NCBI GenBank assembly: GCA_903876665.1
Contig: CAIRAY010000143.1
Location: 43,822 to 107,821 of the forward strand
Length of the DNA stretch: 64,000 bases
Direction: 5' to 3'
Source of the DNA: an uncultured Fibrobacterota bacterium
GTDB taxonomy: Bacteria > Fibrobacterota > Fibrobacteria > Fibrobacterales > Fibrobacteraceae
The notes beneath the pieces were generated by a model. It did not search any database and was not told where the DNA came from. It saw nothing but the letters and a program-made list of their open reading frames with translations. Positions 34,374 through 46,000 of this stretch are shown here, piece by piece; the stretch's first letter is position 1; every line of letters starts with the position of its first letter. A program made the translations under genes and the position numbers.

Positions 34374-35483
34374 ATGACGCTTAATCATCTCATTCCGTTC
34401 ACAGCCATTCTGGCTTCTTCCCTCTTTGCGAATGACAAGATTGTGCTAGGACAATCTTGCGCATTGTCTGGGCCGACCAAAGACCTGGGTGTAGAAATGA
34501 ACCAAGGTGCCTCAGCCTATTTCAAGGGTGTTACCGAAATCCAGCTGAACGTCAAAGACGACAAATACGAACCTGCGATTTGCGAGGCGAACACCAAAGC
34601 CTTTCTCGCCGATAAAGTTACCGCACTGTTCGGTTATGTGGGAACGCCGACATCCAAGGTTGCAGTACCCCTCGCCATGGAAGCAAAAACCATATTTTTT
34701 GGAGCCTTCACGGGTGCGGGATTCCTGAGCGACCAAAAGGCAAATCCCTTCGCGTTTTCCCTGCGCGCAAGCTATGACGCGGAAACCCAGAACATGGTCG
34801 AACATTTGGTGAATGACCTTGGCGTAAAAGAAATTGGGCTATTTATTCAAGATGACGCTTTTGGCGAGGCCGGAAAATCGGGCGTGGAGAAAGCGGTGGC
34901 CAAGCTGGCTTCACAGGGTGTCAAAATTGTAGCAGAAGGAAAATATGCCCGCAATACCTTGGCGATCAAGGAGGGTGCGGATAAAATTTCTGCTGGGGGG
35001 GCCAAAGCCGTTATTATGATTGGAGCCTATATGCCCTGCGCCGCCGCCATTAAATACTGGAAAAAATCTGGGTTTCAAGGACCCTTTCTGAATGTCTCCT
35101 TTGTTGGAAGCGCAGGCCTCGCCGAAAGTATCAAATCGGACGCCAAGAATGTAGCCATCAGCCAAGTTGTTCCACTGCCTTGGGATAAGAGCGTTGCGGT
35201 GGTTGCCGAATATCAAAAGGCCATGGGAGGCAAGGATCTCGGATTTGGAACCCTGGAAGGCTACATCGCCGCAAAGACGATTCACCTCGCCATTCAGAAA
35301 TCAGCCAAGCCAGTGACCTCAGAGACTTTGAAGGCGGCTTTGGAAGGCATGAGCTCCTTTGACCTGGGTGGCCTGGTCGGTAGCTTTGGCGCCACCGACC
35401 ATCGTGGCCTCAAGTTCACCAACCTCACCAAAATCAATGCCGATGGATCGTTTTCTGTGATCAAGAGCCTTAAGGATCTGTGA
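34374..35483 (+). CDS. LivJ/LivK-type periplasmic substrate-binding protein
   Basis: A 369-residue protein with a signal peptide ([19 protein letters not shown]) and a type I periplasmic-binding fold: [53 protein letters not shown] and the C-terminal [15 protein letters not shown]. Members bind branched-chain amino acids, amides or urea for ABC uptake, or feed receptors. No LivHMGF transporter genes are near; the next gene, one nt away, is a chemoreceptor. The CGGAGAAC ribosome binding site supports the ATG at 34374. Confidence 0.9.
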   Translation: MTLNHLIPFTAILASSLFANDKIVLGQSCALSGPTKDLGVEMNQGASAYFKGVTEIQLNVKDDKYEPAICEANTKAFLADKVTALFGYVGTPTSKVAVPLAMEAKTIFFGAFTGAGFLSDQKANPFAFSLRASYDAETQNMVEHLVNDLGVKEIGLFIQDDAFGEAGKSGVEKAVAKLASQGVKIVAEGKYARNTLAIKEGADKISAGGAKAVIMIGAYMPCAAAIKYWKKSGFQGPFLNVSFVGSAGLAESIKSDAKNVAISQVVPLPWDKSVAVVAEYQKAMGGKDLGFGTLEGYIAAKTIHLAIQKSAKPVTSETLKAALEGMSSFDLGGLVGSFGATDHRGLKFTNLTKINADGSFSVIKSLKDL

Positions 35484-35484
35484 T

Positions 35485-37128
35485 ATGAATAATTCCAGAA
35501 AGATTTCAGGATGGAGCGTCAAGCGCAAACTCTGGACCAACAACGGCGTTTTGGTGCTTGCCCTTTCTCTTGCCTGCATTCTTTCTATCGTTCAGTTCCG
35601 TAAGGCCGAGTCGGTCCTCAGCACAAGCACGGGGTCCCTGGTGGCTTTGCAGGGCATTCCGGGGGAGCTTTCTGAGTTGCAATTGGATTTGATTTTGTCG
35701 ATTCAACAAGCCATGGCTGGCAATGCCCCGGATGTCGCTAAGTTGGCGACTTCGCAAAAAGTAACTTTGGCTAGAATCACAAAAATTGTCGATTCCAACA
35801 TGGGTCATTTGGCCCCATTGGATCGCTATAGTTTAGCCACCGATTCGGCTGTGGAATTATTGCTCCAGTCTGATTATTTAACTGCATCCGATCTCCTGAA
35901 CTCCCTTGTGGTGCCCAGTTATGATACGCTAAAAATTCAGATTGATTCCTTAGTGGGGGTGGCCATTTCTGCATCCACCAGTTCATCCGGAAGCCTTCGG
36001 ACACAACTGCAATGGAGTGCTGCTTTACTTTGGGGAATTCTCGTTATTTCCTTGGTGCTTGCTTTTGGATTCAGTGTATTTATCGCTCGGAAGGTGGTTT
36101 CTCCTCTGCAGACACTTGTCGTCTCTTTGGAAAATATTGCGGAAGGCGAGGGTGATTTAACGAGTCGGGTGGAAGTAAATTCGGACGATGAAATGGGTCA
36201 CCTAGGATCGGCCTTCAACACGTTTGCCTCGCGCCTGCAAGATTCGATCCGTATTTTCGCAGAACACACGCACACTTTGCTTCGCTCCTCCGAGGGTCTT
36301 TCGAGGGTTTCGGGCGAAATCCAAGCCGCCACCGAAGAATCCCGTAGCCAAAACCAAAGCGTCGCAGAATTTTCGCAGGCCGCCGCCACCAAGACTCAAT
36401 CCATGGCAGTTTCGGCTTCCACCCTTTCGGGCGAAGTTCGTCAAATCGCAGGAGCGATTCAGGGAATTAGCGCAAGTTTTGGTCAAATTGCGGATAGTTG
36501 CCGAGAGGAATCCACAATTGCCGCTGAGGCAAACCTAAAAGCCGCGGCCACGCACGATCAAATGGCAAAACTGGGGAACGCCGCCCAGTCCATCGGAAAA
36601 GTGGTCAATACCATTCAAAGAATCGCTTCGCAAACCAACCTGCTGGCTTTGAATGCCACTATCGAAGCGGCTACGGCTGGAGAGGCGGGAAAGGGATTTG
36701 CCGTGGTGGCAAGCGAAGTCAAGGATCTCGCCCGTCAAACCAGCGCAGCCACGGAAGAAATCCGCAAGCAGATCGAAGGAATCCAGGCCTCTTCCCATTT
36801 TGCTGTGCAAGCCATGGCTTCCATCGCAGAAACGATTGTCCGTATCGATGTAATCTCCCAGTCCATCTCTAGCTCGGTGGCTTCCCAAAGCTCTGCAATT
36901 GAAGACATTTCCCGGGGCATCAAGCTGTCGAGCCAAAATGCAGCGGAAATTGCCTCCAATGTGGAGGATTCATCCAAATTGATCACCGATGTGAGCCGAA
37001 CCGCAGGTCAGGTCACCGAAATTTCAAATCGGGCATCACAGGGGATTTCCCAGGTCCGCAAAGACGCGATGAACATGGCCCAGCTCGCACAGGACCTGGA
37101 GCGGGTTGTGCTCCAATTCAAGGTGTAA
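35485..37128 (+). CDS. Methyl-accepting chemotaxis protein
   Basis: A 547-residue receptor: helix 1 (about 16-34), a periplasmic four-helix-bundle-type sensor (about 35-172, with Ser-rich parts), helix 2 (about 173-195), HAMP (about 196-250), then the signalling hairpin with tip [20 protein letters not shown]. It ends LQFKV without a CheR pentapeptide. It begins 1 nt after the binding-protein stop, so the pair is almost certainly one transcript and the sensor probably docks with the loaded binding protein, as some receptors do with maltose- or dipeptide-binding proteins. Its stop abuts the stop of the convergent giant gene. Confidence 0.94.
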   Translation: MNNSRKISGWSVKRKLWTNNGVLVLALSLACILSIVQFRKAESVLSTSTGSLVALQGIPGELSELQLDLILSIQQAMAGNAPDVAKLATSQKVTLARITKIVDSNMGHLAPLDRYSLATDSAVELLLQSDYLTASDLLNSLVVPSYDTLKIQIDSLVGVAISASTSSSGSLRTQLQWSAALLWGILVISLVLAFGFSVFIARKVVSPLQTLVVSLENIAEGEGDLTSRVEVNSDDEMGHLGSAFNTFASRLQDSIRIFAEHTHTLLRSSEGLSRVSGEIQAATEESRSQNQSVAEFSQAAATKTQSMAVSASTLSGEVRQIAGAIQGISASFGQIADSCREESTIAAEANLKAAATHDQMAKLGNAAQSIGKVVNTIQRIASQTNLLALNATIEAATAGEAGKGFAVVASEVKDLARQTSAATEEIRKQIEGIQASSHFAVQAMASIAETIVRIDVISQSISSSVASQSSAIEDISRGIKLSSQNAAEIASNVEDSSKLITDVSRTAGQVTEISNRASQGISQVRKDAMNMAQLAQDLERVVLQFKV

Positions 37129-40100
37129 CTATTCCCTCAAAGCAAGCGCAGTGACTTGGGACCGGCCAACCCGGACCCGAACCAAAGCCAGGCCACGACC
37201 CTGGGTGGATAGTTCCAAGTGGTTTACTCCGCTAGATACATTTGGACTGATTTGGTGTGCAATGACTTTGCCGTCAAGTCCAACAAGTTCAATTTGTGCA
37301 TCGAGGCCACTCAATGCCTGCGGGACGGTATATTCCAAAGCCAGCCACCCTTTTCGTGAAGCGATCTGCAGGCCACTAAGCCCACCGACCAGAGGAGTGG
37401 ACTGCCCGACGGGGACAGCCCGGATTACGCCATCCACGGAGCCACGCTGCAATGAAACCTGAATAGACTTTTGATCGGAAATATTTTGTGCGTTCCCGTT
37501 TAGGACAAGCACCAAATTATATCCGGCAGCTTGGATGCGATCAGCGCCAACAAAAGTCAGTTGCGCTCGCCCTTCTTGGGCAGAGGAGATCCGCACGGGC
37601 CATGAAGCACCTTTCAGAGCGGGCCGCATGTCGCGCGACAGCGGATGCGCAATACCACCCAGCGAGAGGGCAAGGCCACCCGTTGGAGATGCGGGTGGTT
37701 CGGCACCATCAAAACGGTCGGCGCCTTCCAAGGCCCCGGCTGTCACACCCAGATAGTTCCAAGCATCGCTGGAGCCAATGCCCGAAACCTTCACCTGGAC
37801 CCGGAAGTCGTTCAGCGAAGCAAAAAGTGGAGCGCCAACCTTGGACAAGCTCGAGGAGTCGACATCGAATGCTGGTGCCGGATCCAGCGCCAGGGTGCCG
37901 GAACTCTCCACATTCACCCAGCCACCTTGGAAGGGAGGAATGAAGGTCGCAGGAATATATCCGCCCGAAGCCTTGTCCCACATCCAGAAATCCTGCCCGG
38001 TGGGAAGATGGATCGGCCACGACCACGGATTGGAAACCATGTTCCACCCCGTTGCGCCTTTGGCCACCGGAACATGAAGAACCGAAGGCGCCACGCGGAT
38101 CGGACTGAGCCCAATGGAATCTACCACTTCCGCCATCACCCAGTAGCCACGGCCAGGAAGCGCCTGCCCCAAATTTTCCCGATCGAGGTAGCGCGAGTAG
38201 GTGGTGCTGGAGGCCTGGTCGTCCCAGTGGAAGACTTGGGTCATGGATTCGAAAGGCGCAAACGAAGAGGCGGTGTGGCCAAACCCTGTCAGGTACCATT
38301 TTCCCGGTGCCAATGCAATGCTCGATTCTGTCCCAACTTCAAACTCGAGCGATTCGGAATTTTTTCCATTGAACCACGTTGCAGTGTATGTGCCTTGTGG
38401 CGCAGGCAACCACAGGCGGGAACCTTGGTAGAGCTGGATCATGGTATCTAGCGTATTGCTGGTAATGTTTACATCTAAAATACCGGATCCCGTCAAGAGG
38501 ACTGCCTGACCTTCGCTACGTACCGCGAGTTTAGTCATCACGATTGTTGCAGAAGACGAGGATTGCATTGCTGATGACGAAGAATACGGTGCTTCAGAGG
38601 ACGAGGAAGGAAGAACCGATGAGGAGGAAACCTCTAGGGACGAAGAAGACGAAGAAACTTCGATCGATGAAGAAGACGGCGTCTCAGAGGACGAGGATAG
38701 AGGAAGCGATGAGGAAGAAATCTCTATCGATGACGAAGACGGTGCCTCAGAGGACGAGGATAGAGGAAGCGATGAGGAAGAAATCTCTATCGATGACGAA
38801 GACGGTGCCTCAGAGGACGAGGAAGGAAGAACAGATGAAGAGGAAACCTCAAGCGACGACGAAGAGAGCTCGATCGACGAAGACGACGGTGCCACAGAGG
38901 ATGAAGAGACCTCGATTGACGAAGACGACGGTGCCACAGAGGACGAAGACAGCGGGGCCAAAATCTTAAGTTGCGTCACGACCGCCGTGGAGGTGGTTCC
39001 GTCATCCAATGCAAACAGCATCCGATAGGAGCCGGTGTCGACTGCCAGAGGCGTCAAATGCCAAGTGGAGCTGTAGCCAGAAACAGGCGCAAGGCTTGAG
39101 AATGCAGGCGCTGCGAAGCGGGTCCAGACTTCAAAAGCCATATCGTATCGGGATTCATCAAGACCCAGGATCATGGGGACCGATGCGGTTCCGCCAGCAT
39201 AGGCGTTGGTGGAATCCATGCCCCAGGCCACGATTGTGTTATTGAGGCTGCTTACCTGAATCTGGTAGGAATGAGAACCTAGGAGGGCGACCTCAGGCGG
39301 GAGCGCCAAGGATTGCCACATCAGGGTATCGGGGGCTACAGGAACATAGACATCGATCAAGGGAAGACCGGCCAAATCGCTCGAATCCTTCACCACAACC
39401 CGCGCACGCGAAAGAGGAAAGCGCGCAAATACCTTGAGCTCACCGATCGCGCCCGCAGCAGGCAACCGAACGGCTTGTCCCATTTGCGAAGCACTCACCA
39501 GAACATTGTGGGTGGCCTGGCTTGCTACTAGGCCAAGGCTCCGCTGGGAAATAGTAAAGTTCGCCAAAGACATGGAAATCGCCACGGTAGAGTCCCCGCC
39601 AGCGGGCATGGAATCCAGAACGGGCATGGTCAGAGTGGGAGGCGGCTTGAGCGATACCCGAACCGTATCCCAGCTGGAACACTCGCTCCATGCGTTGCAG
39701 GCGCGCAACAGGAACCTGCCCGAGCCAACACTGTTGGCTGGCTGGGTCCAATGCAAACTGCCATCGCTTGTCAAGATTGTTGGCAAACTAGTCGCGAAGA
39801 ATGACGAATCAACCAGGGTCTGCAACCTTTGGGTTTCAAAAGTTGCCACTGCAGGAAGAGAGGCCACATTGGCCCAGTACTTGATCTGCAACAGGTGGTC
39901 TTCCGGCGTAGTGGGGCGCGCAAGGTCTGCTCCCTTGGTGTACAGGGCAATGGGATGAGGGCGTGCAATCACGGTCGAGAAACGCGAATAGGAACTGGCC
40001 ACCCCATCAAAGGCCTTGATCAGCAGGTGCACATTGCCCGTATCCACCAAAGCAGGGGACATTTGCAAAGTCCAGGCCGAATTGGTTTGCTTGGACACGG

Positions 40101-42972
40101 AAGCCCAAGAAGGAACGGTCTTCACGAGCTGCAGGCGGTGCAGGTAATCTTCAGTTTGTGCCTGTAGTTGGAAAGACATGGATTGTGCCAAGAAGGCGCG
40201 GCCGGGGTAGAATCCTGGCCCGGCATAGGCGAGAGAAACCTGATCGACCATCAAATTGGGAATCCCCAAAACCCAGGCGTAGGGCTGGTTCTGTTTGAGG
40301 TTTAAGGGCTGCGGAAATTCAAGGCGATGCCATCCCGTATCCCCTGCAGTCACATTCAAGGTAAAGGAATCCAGGGGTGTCTGGTAGCCCTGAATAATGC
40401 TGTAGCCACCCATTTCATCCAACATTGCCAAGGAGGTGCTTGGGTAAATTGCGACACGGATGGTGGACTGATTGAAAGATCCATAGACATCAATGGCCGA
40501 AAGCAATGCATCCTGGCCAAGCTGGAAGGTTTGCAACACCGCAGATGCGCCATGGAAGCCCGCAGGAACCATAGAAGCATGTGAGGCCACAGGCGTTTCA
40601 GCCAAAAGGGAAATGGAGCTTAGCGCCAAATCACCCGCATCGATATCCGAAAGCGTAAGACCGACAGACGAAGACTTGGTTGCCTGGATGGTATCCACCT
40701 GGGAATTGAGCGTGGCTTCGGGAGGTGTGGATATATATACCGAAACCGTGTCCCAAATGTCACAAACTTCCTGGCTCGGGAAGCAGCGCTGGATCTGGAA
40801 GCGCCCCACCCCAGCCTGGCCGATGGCGGGAGAGACTTGGAGCGACGTCCCCACAGGAAGCAAAGGGTTCCTCATGTAATCAAAAAGAGGAGCATCTGCC
40901 GAAAGTGGGGAGAGGGTGTATTGGCGCGGAAGGGCGGTCGATTCGCTGAACCAATTCGGCACAATGGTCGCCGAATCCGAGCTACGGTTGCGCTTGGCAA
41001 CCCGGACGCTTGGGCCAGGAACAAAGGCAGGCACGGGAATCACGGCTTCGCCTGCGTTCACAGTCAAGGTCTGCCGGGTAACGCGATGACCATCGTCGAA
41101 TTCCAAAAGCAAAGGCATATCGGATCCGTAGCTATTTCCATCGGGAATGAGGAGCAGGTGAGCCGTGTCTCCGCGAACCTTTTCCACGGAAAATCCCGTA
41201 TTTAGGGAAATGCTATCTACCAGAAGCACCGAGGACTCTACATCTAGATTACTGGATATGCCGTATCCAGAGAAGTTTACTGGACCCTGGCCGGCATCGA
41301 CCGTGCAGAAAAACCCGAGCTGGTCAGCGTTCAGGGGAACGGCTACCATGGTGTAGGGTCCCCAAGGCAGGTAATGATCGCCACGAATATCATAGTGGGA
41401 CACGCCCTGTGTCGCTCCAAATCCAGGAACGAACTGCTGAAACACCATTGTAGTTGTGTCTGGATTGAAATTCGTCAGGTCTCCATAATAAATTTTCATA
41501 AGCATGGGGCCTTCGTATCCAAAGCCCGCATCAATGCTCTTTAACACCCCTCCGCTAGTCGTTTCACCCGAAGGCACAAAAAAGGAGGTCCCCATCCAAG
41601 CGGCGGTGGTGGGCGAACAGGTCGTAGCGGACGGTGGTGTGAAGGTAATGGGATAGTGCGCGTTCCACAGGCGGAAGCTCACCGAATCCTGGGCATCCAC
41701 CGTCAGAGGAATGGGAATTCGGTTGTCGGCATAGGCCACGATAGGATAGGGGCTTGGGGGTGGTAAAATCATTGCGGGGGCCTGGTCGGCGCGGTAGATG
41801 ACGCGAACGATGGTGGTATCCAAGGAACCACGCAAATCCGAAAGAATCAAGCGCGCAGAATCCTGTTCGCCAACGAAAGGCGTGCCGATGTTCTGCACAA
41901 AGAGATAGCTGCAGGAATTCTCATCGTAGCCCTGGGGGAGGGCTGAAAAACGGGCATTACCTAAGGTGTCTACGCGACAGGCCAGTCCATCAATATCCAG
42001 GGTAGCCTTGTTAAACGTGACTTGTTTGCCTTGCCCCAGGGGAAGGAAAATAGGATTTGGAAAGTCTGCAATAATCGTGTCACGCTGGTTTTCCAAGTCC
42101 AAGGAAAAATGAAGGAAAGACAGGTTTGGGCCAACTTGTACTGCATGAACGTAATCCGTAGACTTCCATAATCCGATATCATTGATCCAGTAAATAGCGC
42201 CATCTGATCCAATGCGAATCTTTTGAACCGAAGTAGAGGAGAGAAGCGTATTCACGGGAGCAGAGCCCAAGGTGTCCATCTTGACAAATAAGTTCGAATT
42301 ACTGTCAAATGAATACAAAGTATCCTGAGCCACATTGAGGGCAAGACCCACCAAGGGCTGGGTAGTGGAGGAGAACAACGTAGTCATGGGACTATAAGCC
42401 AGAGCAACGGAGCGTTTGCGAATAATCGTTGCACCGGCCTTGGTGCCCCGCACAAATACATTCCAATAGGTGACGGCAATATCCTCAAAACTCATGTCGT
42501 TTTCACCACCAAAGTCATATGGGTTGGCCTGGGTGTAGGGACTATTGGCACTCCAGTTTTCCATTTGGGAAAACCCACTGCCATCCAAGCTTGTTCGGTA
42601 GATTACACTTCCACCGTCCATGGAGACCATATCCTGGTAAACAGAGCCCCCAAAATTGCCACTCCAGTAATTATCCAATTGGTTCTGAGGCCCTTGACCT
42701 CCAACTAAGCCGGACCAGGATGCGTTCGCATAGACAAACCCATCCAAGTTTTGACCCAGCACGGTTCCGCCGTTCCAGCGGGCCACCATGGCTTGGCCAG
42801 GACCAAGATTGGCTAGCGAGTCGTAATGCCCCGTCGCCAAGTCGATGCGATATAGATAGTTTTGATCCGAAATGGCATAGGCCTGCGCACCGGAGCCCGC
42901 TTGCACGGACGACCACCCAAACAGGGAAAGCAATAGCGCGAATCCGAAGGTTCCCAATAATTTAGAGACCAT
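37129..42972 (-). CDS. Giant secreted multidomain protein A
   Basis: A 1,947-residue protein with a signal peptide (MVSKLLGTFGFALLLSLFGWSSVQA). The N-terminal ~280 residues look like a beta-propeller (repeated YRIDLATG and DGAIYWIND-type strands). Several cadherin/Ig-like and jelly-roll modules follow (about 280-1330). A Ser-rich linker (about 1336-1474) precedes a C-terminal module of about 470 residues containing GATGWNMVSNPWSWPI and a sorting-like end (QIELVGLDGKVI to LALRE). It has a GGGAGG ribosome binding site before the ATG at 42972. It is a paralog of the gene directly upstream. No catalytic motif recognised; adhesion to polymer or surface is a guess. Confidence 0.75.
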   Translation of the reverse strand: MVSKLLGTFGFALLLSLFGWSSVQAGSGAQAYAISDQNYLYRIDLATGHYDSLANLGPGQAMVARWNGGTVLGQNLDGFVYANASWSGLVGGQGPQNQLDNYWSGNFGGSVYQDMVSMDGGSVIYRTSLDGSGFSQMENWSANSPYTQANPYDFGGENDMSFEDIAVTYWNVFVRGTKAGATIIRKRSVALAYSPMTTLFSSTTQPLVGLALNVAQDTLYSFDSNSNLFVKMDTLGSAPVNTLLSSTSVQKIRIGSDGAIYWINDIGLWKSTDYVHAVQVGPNLSFLHFSLDLENQRDTIIADFPNPIFLPLGQGKQVTFNKATLDIDGLACRVDTLGNARFSALPQGYDENSCSYLFVQNIGTPFVGEQDSARLILSDLRGSLDTTIVRVIYRADQAPAMILPPPSPYPIVAYADNRIPIPLTVDAQDSVSFRLWNAHYPITFTPPSATTCSPTTAAWMGTSFFVPSGETTSGGVLKSIDAGFGYEGPMLMKIYYGDLTNFNPDTTTMVFQQFVPGFGATQGVSHYDIRGDHYLPWGPYTMVAVPLNADQLGFFCTVDAGQGPVNFSGYGISSNLDVESSVLLVDSISLNTGFSVEKVRGDTAHLLLIPDGNSYGSDMPLLLEFDDGHRVTRQTLTVNAGEAVIPVPAFVPGPSVRVAKRNRSSDSATIVPNWFSESTALPRQYTLSPLSADAPLFDYMRNPLLPVGTSLQVSPAIGQAGVGRFQIQRCFPSQEVCDIWDTVSVYISTPPEATLNSQVDTIQATKSSSVGLTLSDIDAGDLALSSISLLAETPVASHASMVPAGFHGASAVLQTFQLGQDALLSAIDVYGSFNQSTIRVAIYPSTSLAMLDEMGGYSIIQGYQTPLDSFTLNVTAGDTGWHRLEFPQPLNLKQNQPYAWVLGIPNLMVDQVSLAYAGPGFYPGRAFLAQSMSFQLQAQTEDYLHRLQLVKTVPSWASVSKQTNSAWTLQMSPALVDTGNVHLLIKAFDGVASSYSRFSTVIARPHPIALYTKGADLARPTTPEDHLLQIKYWANVASLPAVATFETQRLQTLVDSSFFATSLPTILTSDGSLHWTQPANSVGSGRFLLRACNAWSECSSWDTVRVSLKPPPTLTMPVLDSMPAGGDSTVAISMSLANFTISQRSLGLVASQATHNVLVSASQMGQAVRLPAAGAIGELKVFARFPLSRARVVVKDSSDLAGLPLIDVYVPVAPDTLMWQSLALPPEVALLGSHSYQIQVSSLNNTIVAWGMDSTNAYAGGTASVPMILGLDESRYDMAFEVWTRFAAPAFSSLAPVSGYSSTWHLTPLAVDTGSYRMLFALDDGTTSTAVVTQLKILAPLSSSSVAPSSSSIEVSSSSVAPSSSSIELSSSSLEVSSSSVLPSSSSEAPSSSSIEISSSSLPLSSSSEAPSSSSIEISSSSLPLSSSSETPSSSSIEVSSSSSSLEVSSSSVLPSSSSEAPYSSSSAMQSSSSATIVMTKLAVRSEGQAVLLTGSGILDVNITSNTLDTMIQLYQGSRLWLPAPQGTYTATWFNGKNSESLEFEVGTESSIALAPGKWYLTGFGHTASSFAPFESMTQVFHWDDQASSTTYSRYLDRENLGQALPGRGYWVMAEVVDSIGLSPIRVAPSVLHVPVAKGATGWNMVSNPWSWPIHLPTGQDFWMWDKASGGYIPATFIPPFQGGWVNVESSGTLALDPAPAFDVDSSSLSKVGAPLFASLNDFRVQVKVSGIGSSDAWNYLGVTAGALEGADRFDGAEPPASPTGGLALSLGGIAHPLSRDMRPALKGASWPVRISSAQEGRAQLTFVGADRIQAAGYNLVLVLNGNAQNISDQKSIQVSLQRGSVDGVIRAVPVGQSTPLVGGLSGLQIASRKGWLALEYTVPQALSGLDAQIELVGLDGKVIAHQISPNVSSGVNHLELSTQGRGLALVRVRVGRSQVTALALRE
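38558..38965 (-). repeat. Tandem repeat encoding the poly-serine linker
   Basis: Within giant protein A the DNA encodes Ser-run units such as SSSSEAPSSSSIEISSSSL. A 63-bp unit (21 residues) is repeated almost exactly twice around 38690-38820, with degenerate copies on both sides. Such a tract can vary in length by slippage without a frame change. Confidence 0.8.
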
Positions 42973-43072
42973 GATTCCTCCCAAAAAAGCAATGATTAAG
43001 CAATTTTAGAAAAATCCAGACATGAAGCAGGGCGGGAGGTGACCCCCGTCATGTTTGGGTGTCTTGTTGGCC

Positions 43073-46000
43073 TTATTTGAAGACGGCAAGCGCGCTGGAC
43101 TGCACAGACCCGATCTTCACCCGGACCAGCACCACGCCCCGGACATGAGCCCCTAGGCGCACTTGGTTTTCACCCCAGGCAAAGTGGGATGAAACGCTTC
43201 GCGCCAGGATGGATCCATCGGCACCGATCAGCTCCACCAAACCCTCCGACCCAGCCAAAGCCACGGGCACGGTAAAGGAAACTAGGGCTGTTTTGCCGAT
43301 TTGGCTCACCTTGGGCTCCCTAAGCCCCGCCTCAGCAAGGGCGGAACCGGTGGGAAGCGCGTAAACAGTCCCTTGCACGGATCCACGTCGCAAAGCCACC
43401 TGCACGGGCGCGTCATCTTCGATGGCGTAGGATTTCCCCTCGACCACCAGAACCAGATCCCAGCCTGCAGACCTTAAACGATTGGCCCCGGAAAACTGTA
43501 AGGTTCCCAATTCTTCCCGGGAGGCGGTCAGACGCACCGGCCAAGAAGCCTTGGAAAGCGAAGTCCGTAAATCCCGCGCCAGAGGGTGGCTTGGATCGCC
43601 AAAAGAAAGCGCCACTCCACCCGCCGGGGACGCCGGAGGCTCGAGCCCATTTTGGACACGGGGACTCACGCCAAAGAAGTTGAATTCGTCCACGGAAGAC
43701 CCGGCCGAAAGTTTCGCCTGGACCCGGAAATCCGCAATCGAGGCAAACAGCGTTTTGGCCAATGAAGGCGTGTTTGGCCCGTTCTGGGTGAAGTCCGGAG
43801 TAGGATCAAGCGTCAGCGTATCTGCCTGGGGCACATTGACCCAGGCCGCCATGTAAGGGTTTATGGTGGTGGCGGGGCGGTACCCCAAAGTCAAGTCATC
43901 CCAGGTCCAGAATTCCAAATGAGAGGTGTCTCCAGCAAGCTTCAAATCCGCCACACGAATCGGCCAGGACCAGGGGTTCGAAACCATGTTCCATCCGGTT
44001 CCGCCACGTGTTACCGGAACCGCCAGAGGCGCGGGCATTTGGGAAACCGGAGCCAGGACCATGGTATCCGCCACTTCTGCGAAATACCAATAGCCGAACC
44101 CAGGAATGGAAGCAAGAAGATCGGCCCGCCCGACATAGCGGGAAAACTCTCCCGGAGTCCGGTTGTCATCCCAGGAGAAAACCTGGGAGGCAGGCTTCAG
44201 AACGCCAAAGTCGAAGGCTTGACTTCCAAAGCCAACCAAATACCAGGCATTCGTTTTGGGAGGGGCATGCACCTCCATTCGCACTTCAAACGGCATTACT
44301 GCGGTTTTTCCGCCCAAGGACCAAGTTGCCATGTATTGCCCCACCGGTGCAGGAGCCCAAATGAGTTTAGATGTATCCATCACAAAAGTCGAATCCAGGG
44401 AATCTCCTTTGACCTGAATCGAAACCTGGCTTCCCGCCGGAAGGGGAACATGAACCATGAACGCAACAGCCTGCCCCTGTGAAACAATATTGAAGGGCTG
44501 CATGTTGCTACTGGACGAAGAGGATGAAGGCGAGGAAGAAGAGGAAGAAAAGGGATAGGACGAGGATGAAGAAGAAATGGAGATTCCAGGTACCAGACGC
44601 AATTCGCGAATTTGCCCGGTGGAAGCGACGCCGTCGGTCGCAGAAAACAAGAATTTCCAGCTTCCCGTATCTGAAGCAAAGGGCCTCAGCTGCCACTTGC
44701 GGGAAGACTTGGTATCGGTCATCAGGTTTGAAAAACCAGGAGGAGGCATGCGCTTCCAGATTTCAAAAGCCAAATCCTGGGAGGTCCCCAGTCCTTGGAA
44801 ATACGCATCTCCGGAAGCAAATGAATTCAAGCTATCCACACCCCATTGCACCGAATCGGTAACGGCCGCGGAGCGGATTTCCAGCTCGTATTGTTGTCCG
44901 CCAGGCAGGTAAACATCCATGGGCACCACCAAAGAATGCCACTGCAGAACGCCTGAAGTCACCTTGGTTATGAAGTCAAATCCATAGCCCATTCCTACGC
45001 CCCCCGAACCTAGGAGCGAGGAAACCTTTACCTCGGCGTAACTGGAGGGGAATTTGGCGAACACCCGAATTTCACCCGGACTCGCTAGCGAATCCAACAT
45101 GAAGCTCTGCCCAGCCAATGTGCTGGTTACCGTGCGGTTGCTATTGCTCTGTCCGGTCAAGTACTTCAAAATGCGGTGCCCAACCTGAACCGAGTCGATG
45201 TCATTCAGATCTGGATCGCTGACGGAAATGGTGAGCAAAGTATCCTTGAGAGTCTTCAAAGAATCCAGAGAAGGAATCACCATAATGGGGGCTTTTTTGA
45301 GCGTAACCCGAACGGTGTCCCAAGGCGAACAGACATTGGCCGAAGCGCACGCGCGAAACAGAATTCTTCCCGAGCCGCTGGTGTTCGCGGGTTGAACCCA
45401 CTGGAAGGATCCGTCCGAAAAGAGGGAAGGCAGGCTTGAGCCGAAGAATAGCGAATCGGTCCGCGAGGGTGCTTTTTTATCCATGACGGACCCATTGGGA
45501 ATGGCCATCATGTTCACCCAGCCTCCCACCCAACGCTCCGTTGCCACAGGAGTCACCGCAAAGCGCAAATCCGGACCTGCCACAAAAGAGGGTGCCACGC
45601 TGGAGGGCAACACCGTGACCTGGATGAGGGAACTGGAACTTCCGGTTCCGTCTGTAGCGCGAACCACCATCGTATATGATCCTACCTGGCTGCCACTTGG
45701 GCCCAAATGAAATTTCCATGAGCCGTCCATTGCTTTATAGGCATTGGCAAACATGGGTTGATTTCCCTCTACAAAAAGGCGATGGGCAAAATCCTTGTTG
45801 GCCTGCAGAGGAGTCGTCACCTCCAATTCCGAGGCAAAAGTGCTCCCAGGGATCGAGTCGGGGACCACATTCCACGTCACCGAATCCGAGGTGGAATATG
45901 GATCTCCAAGTACCAGCGCATAAGCTACGCCGGAATCCAGGTAGTTTCCCATGTTGGTGCTCAAAGTGTGCCACCGGTTCACATTTGCGGTCACGGGTTG

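Noticed and set aside
38544..38969. 141-residue Lys/Arg/Thr-rich plus-strand frame
   Set aside because: Antisense reading of the poly-serine linker repeat of giant protein A.
43015..43070. Imperfect inverted repeat between the giant genes
   Set aside because: ACATGA/TCATGT arms with a long mismatched middle and no U tract; too weak to call a terminator.
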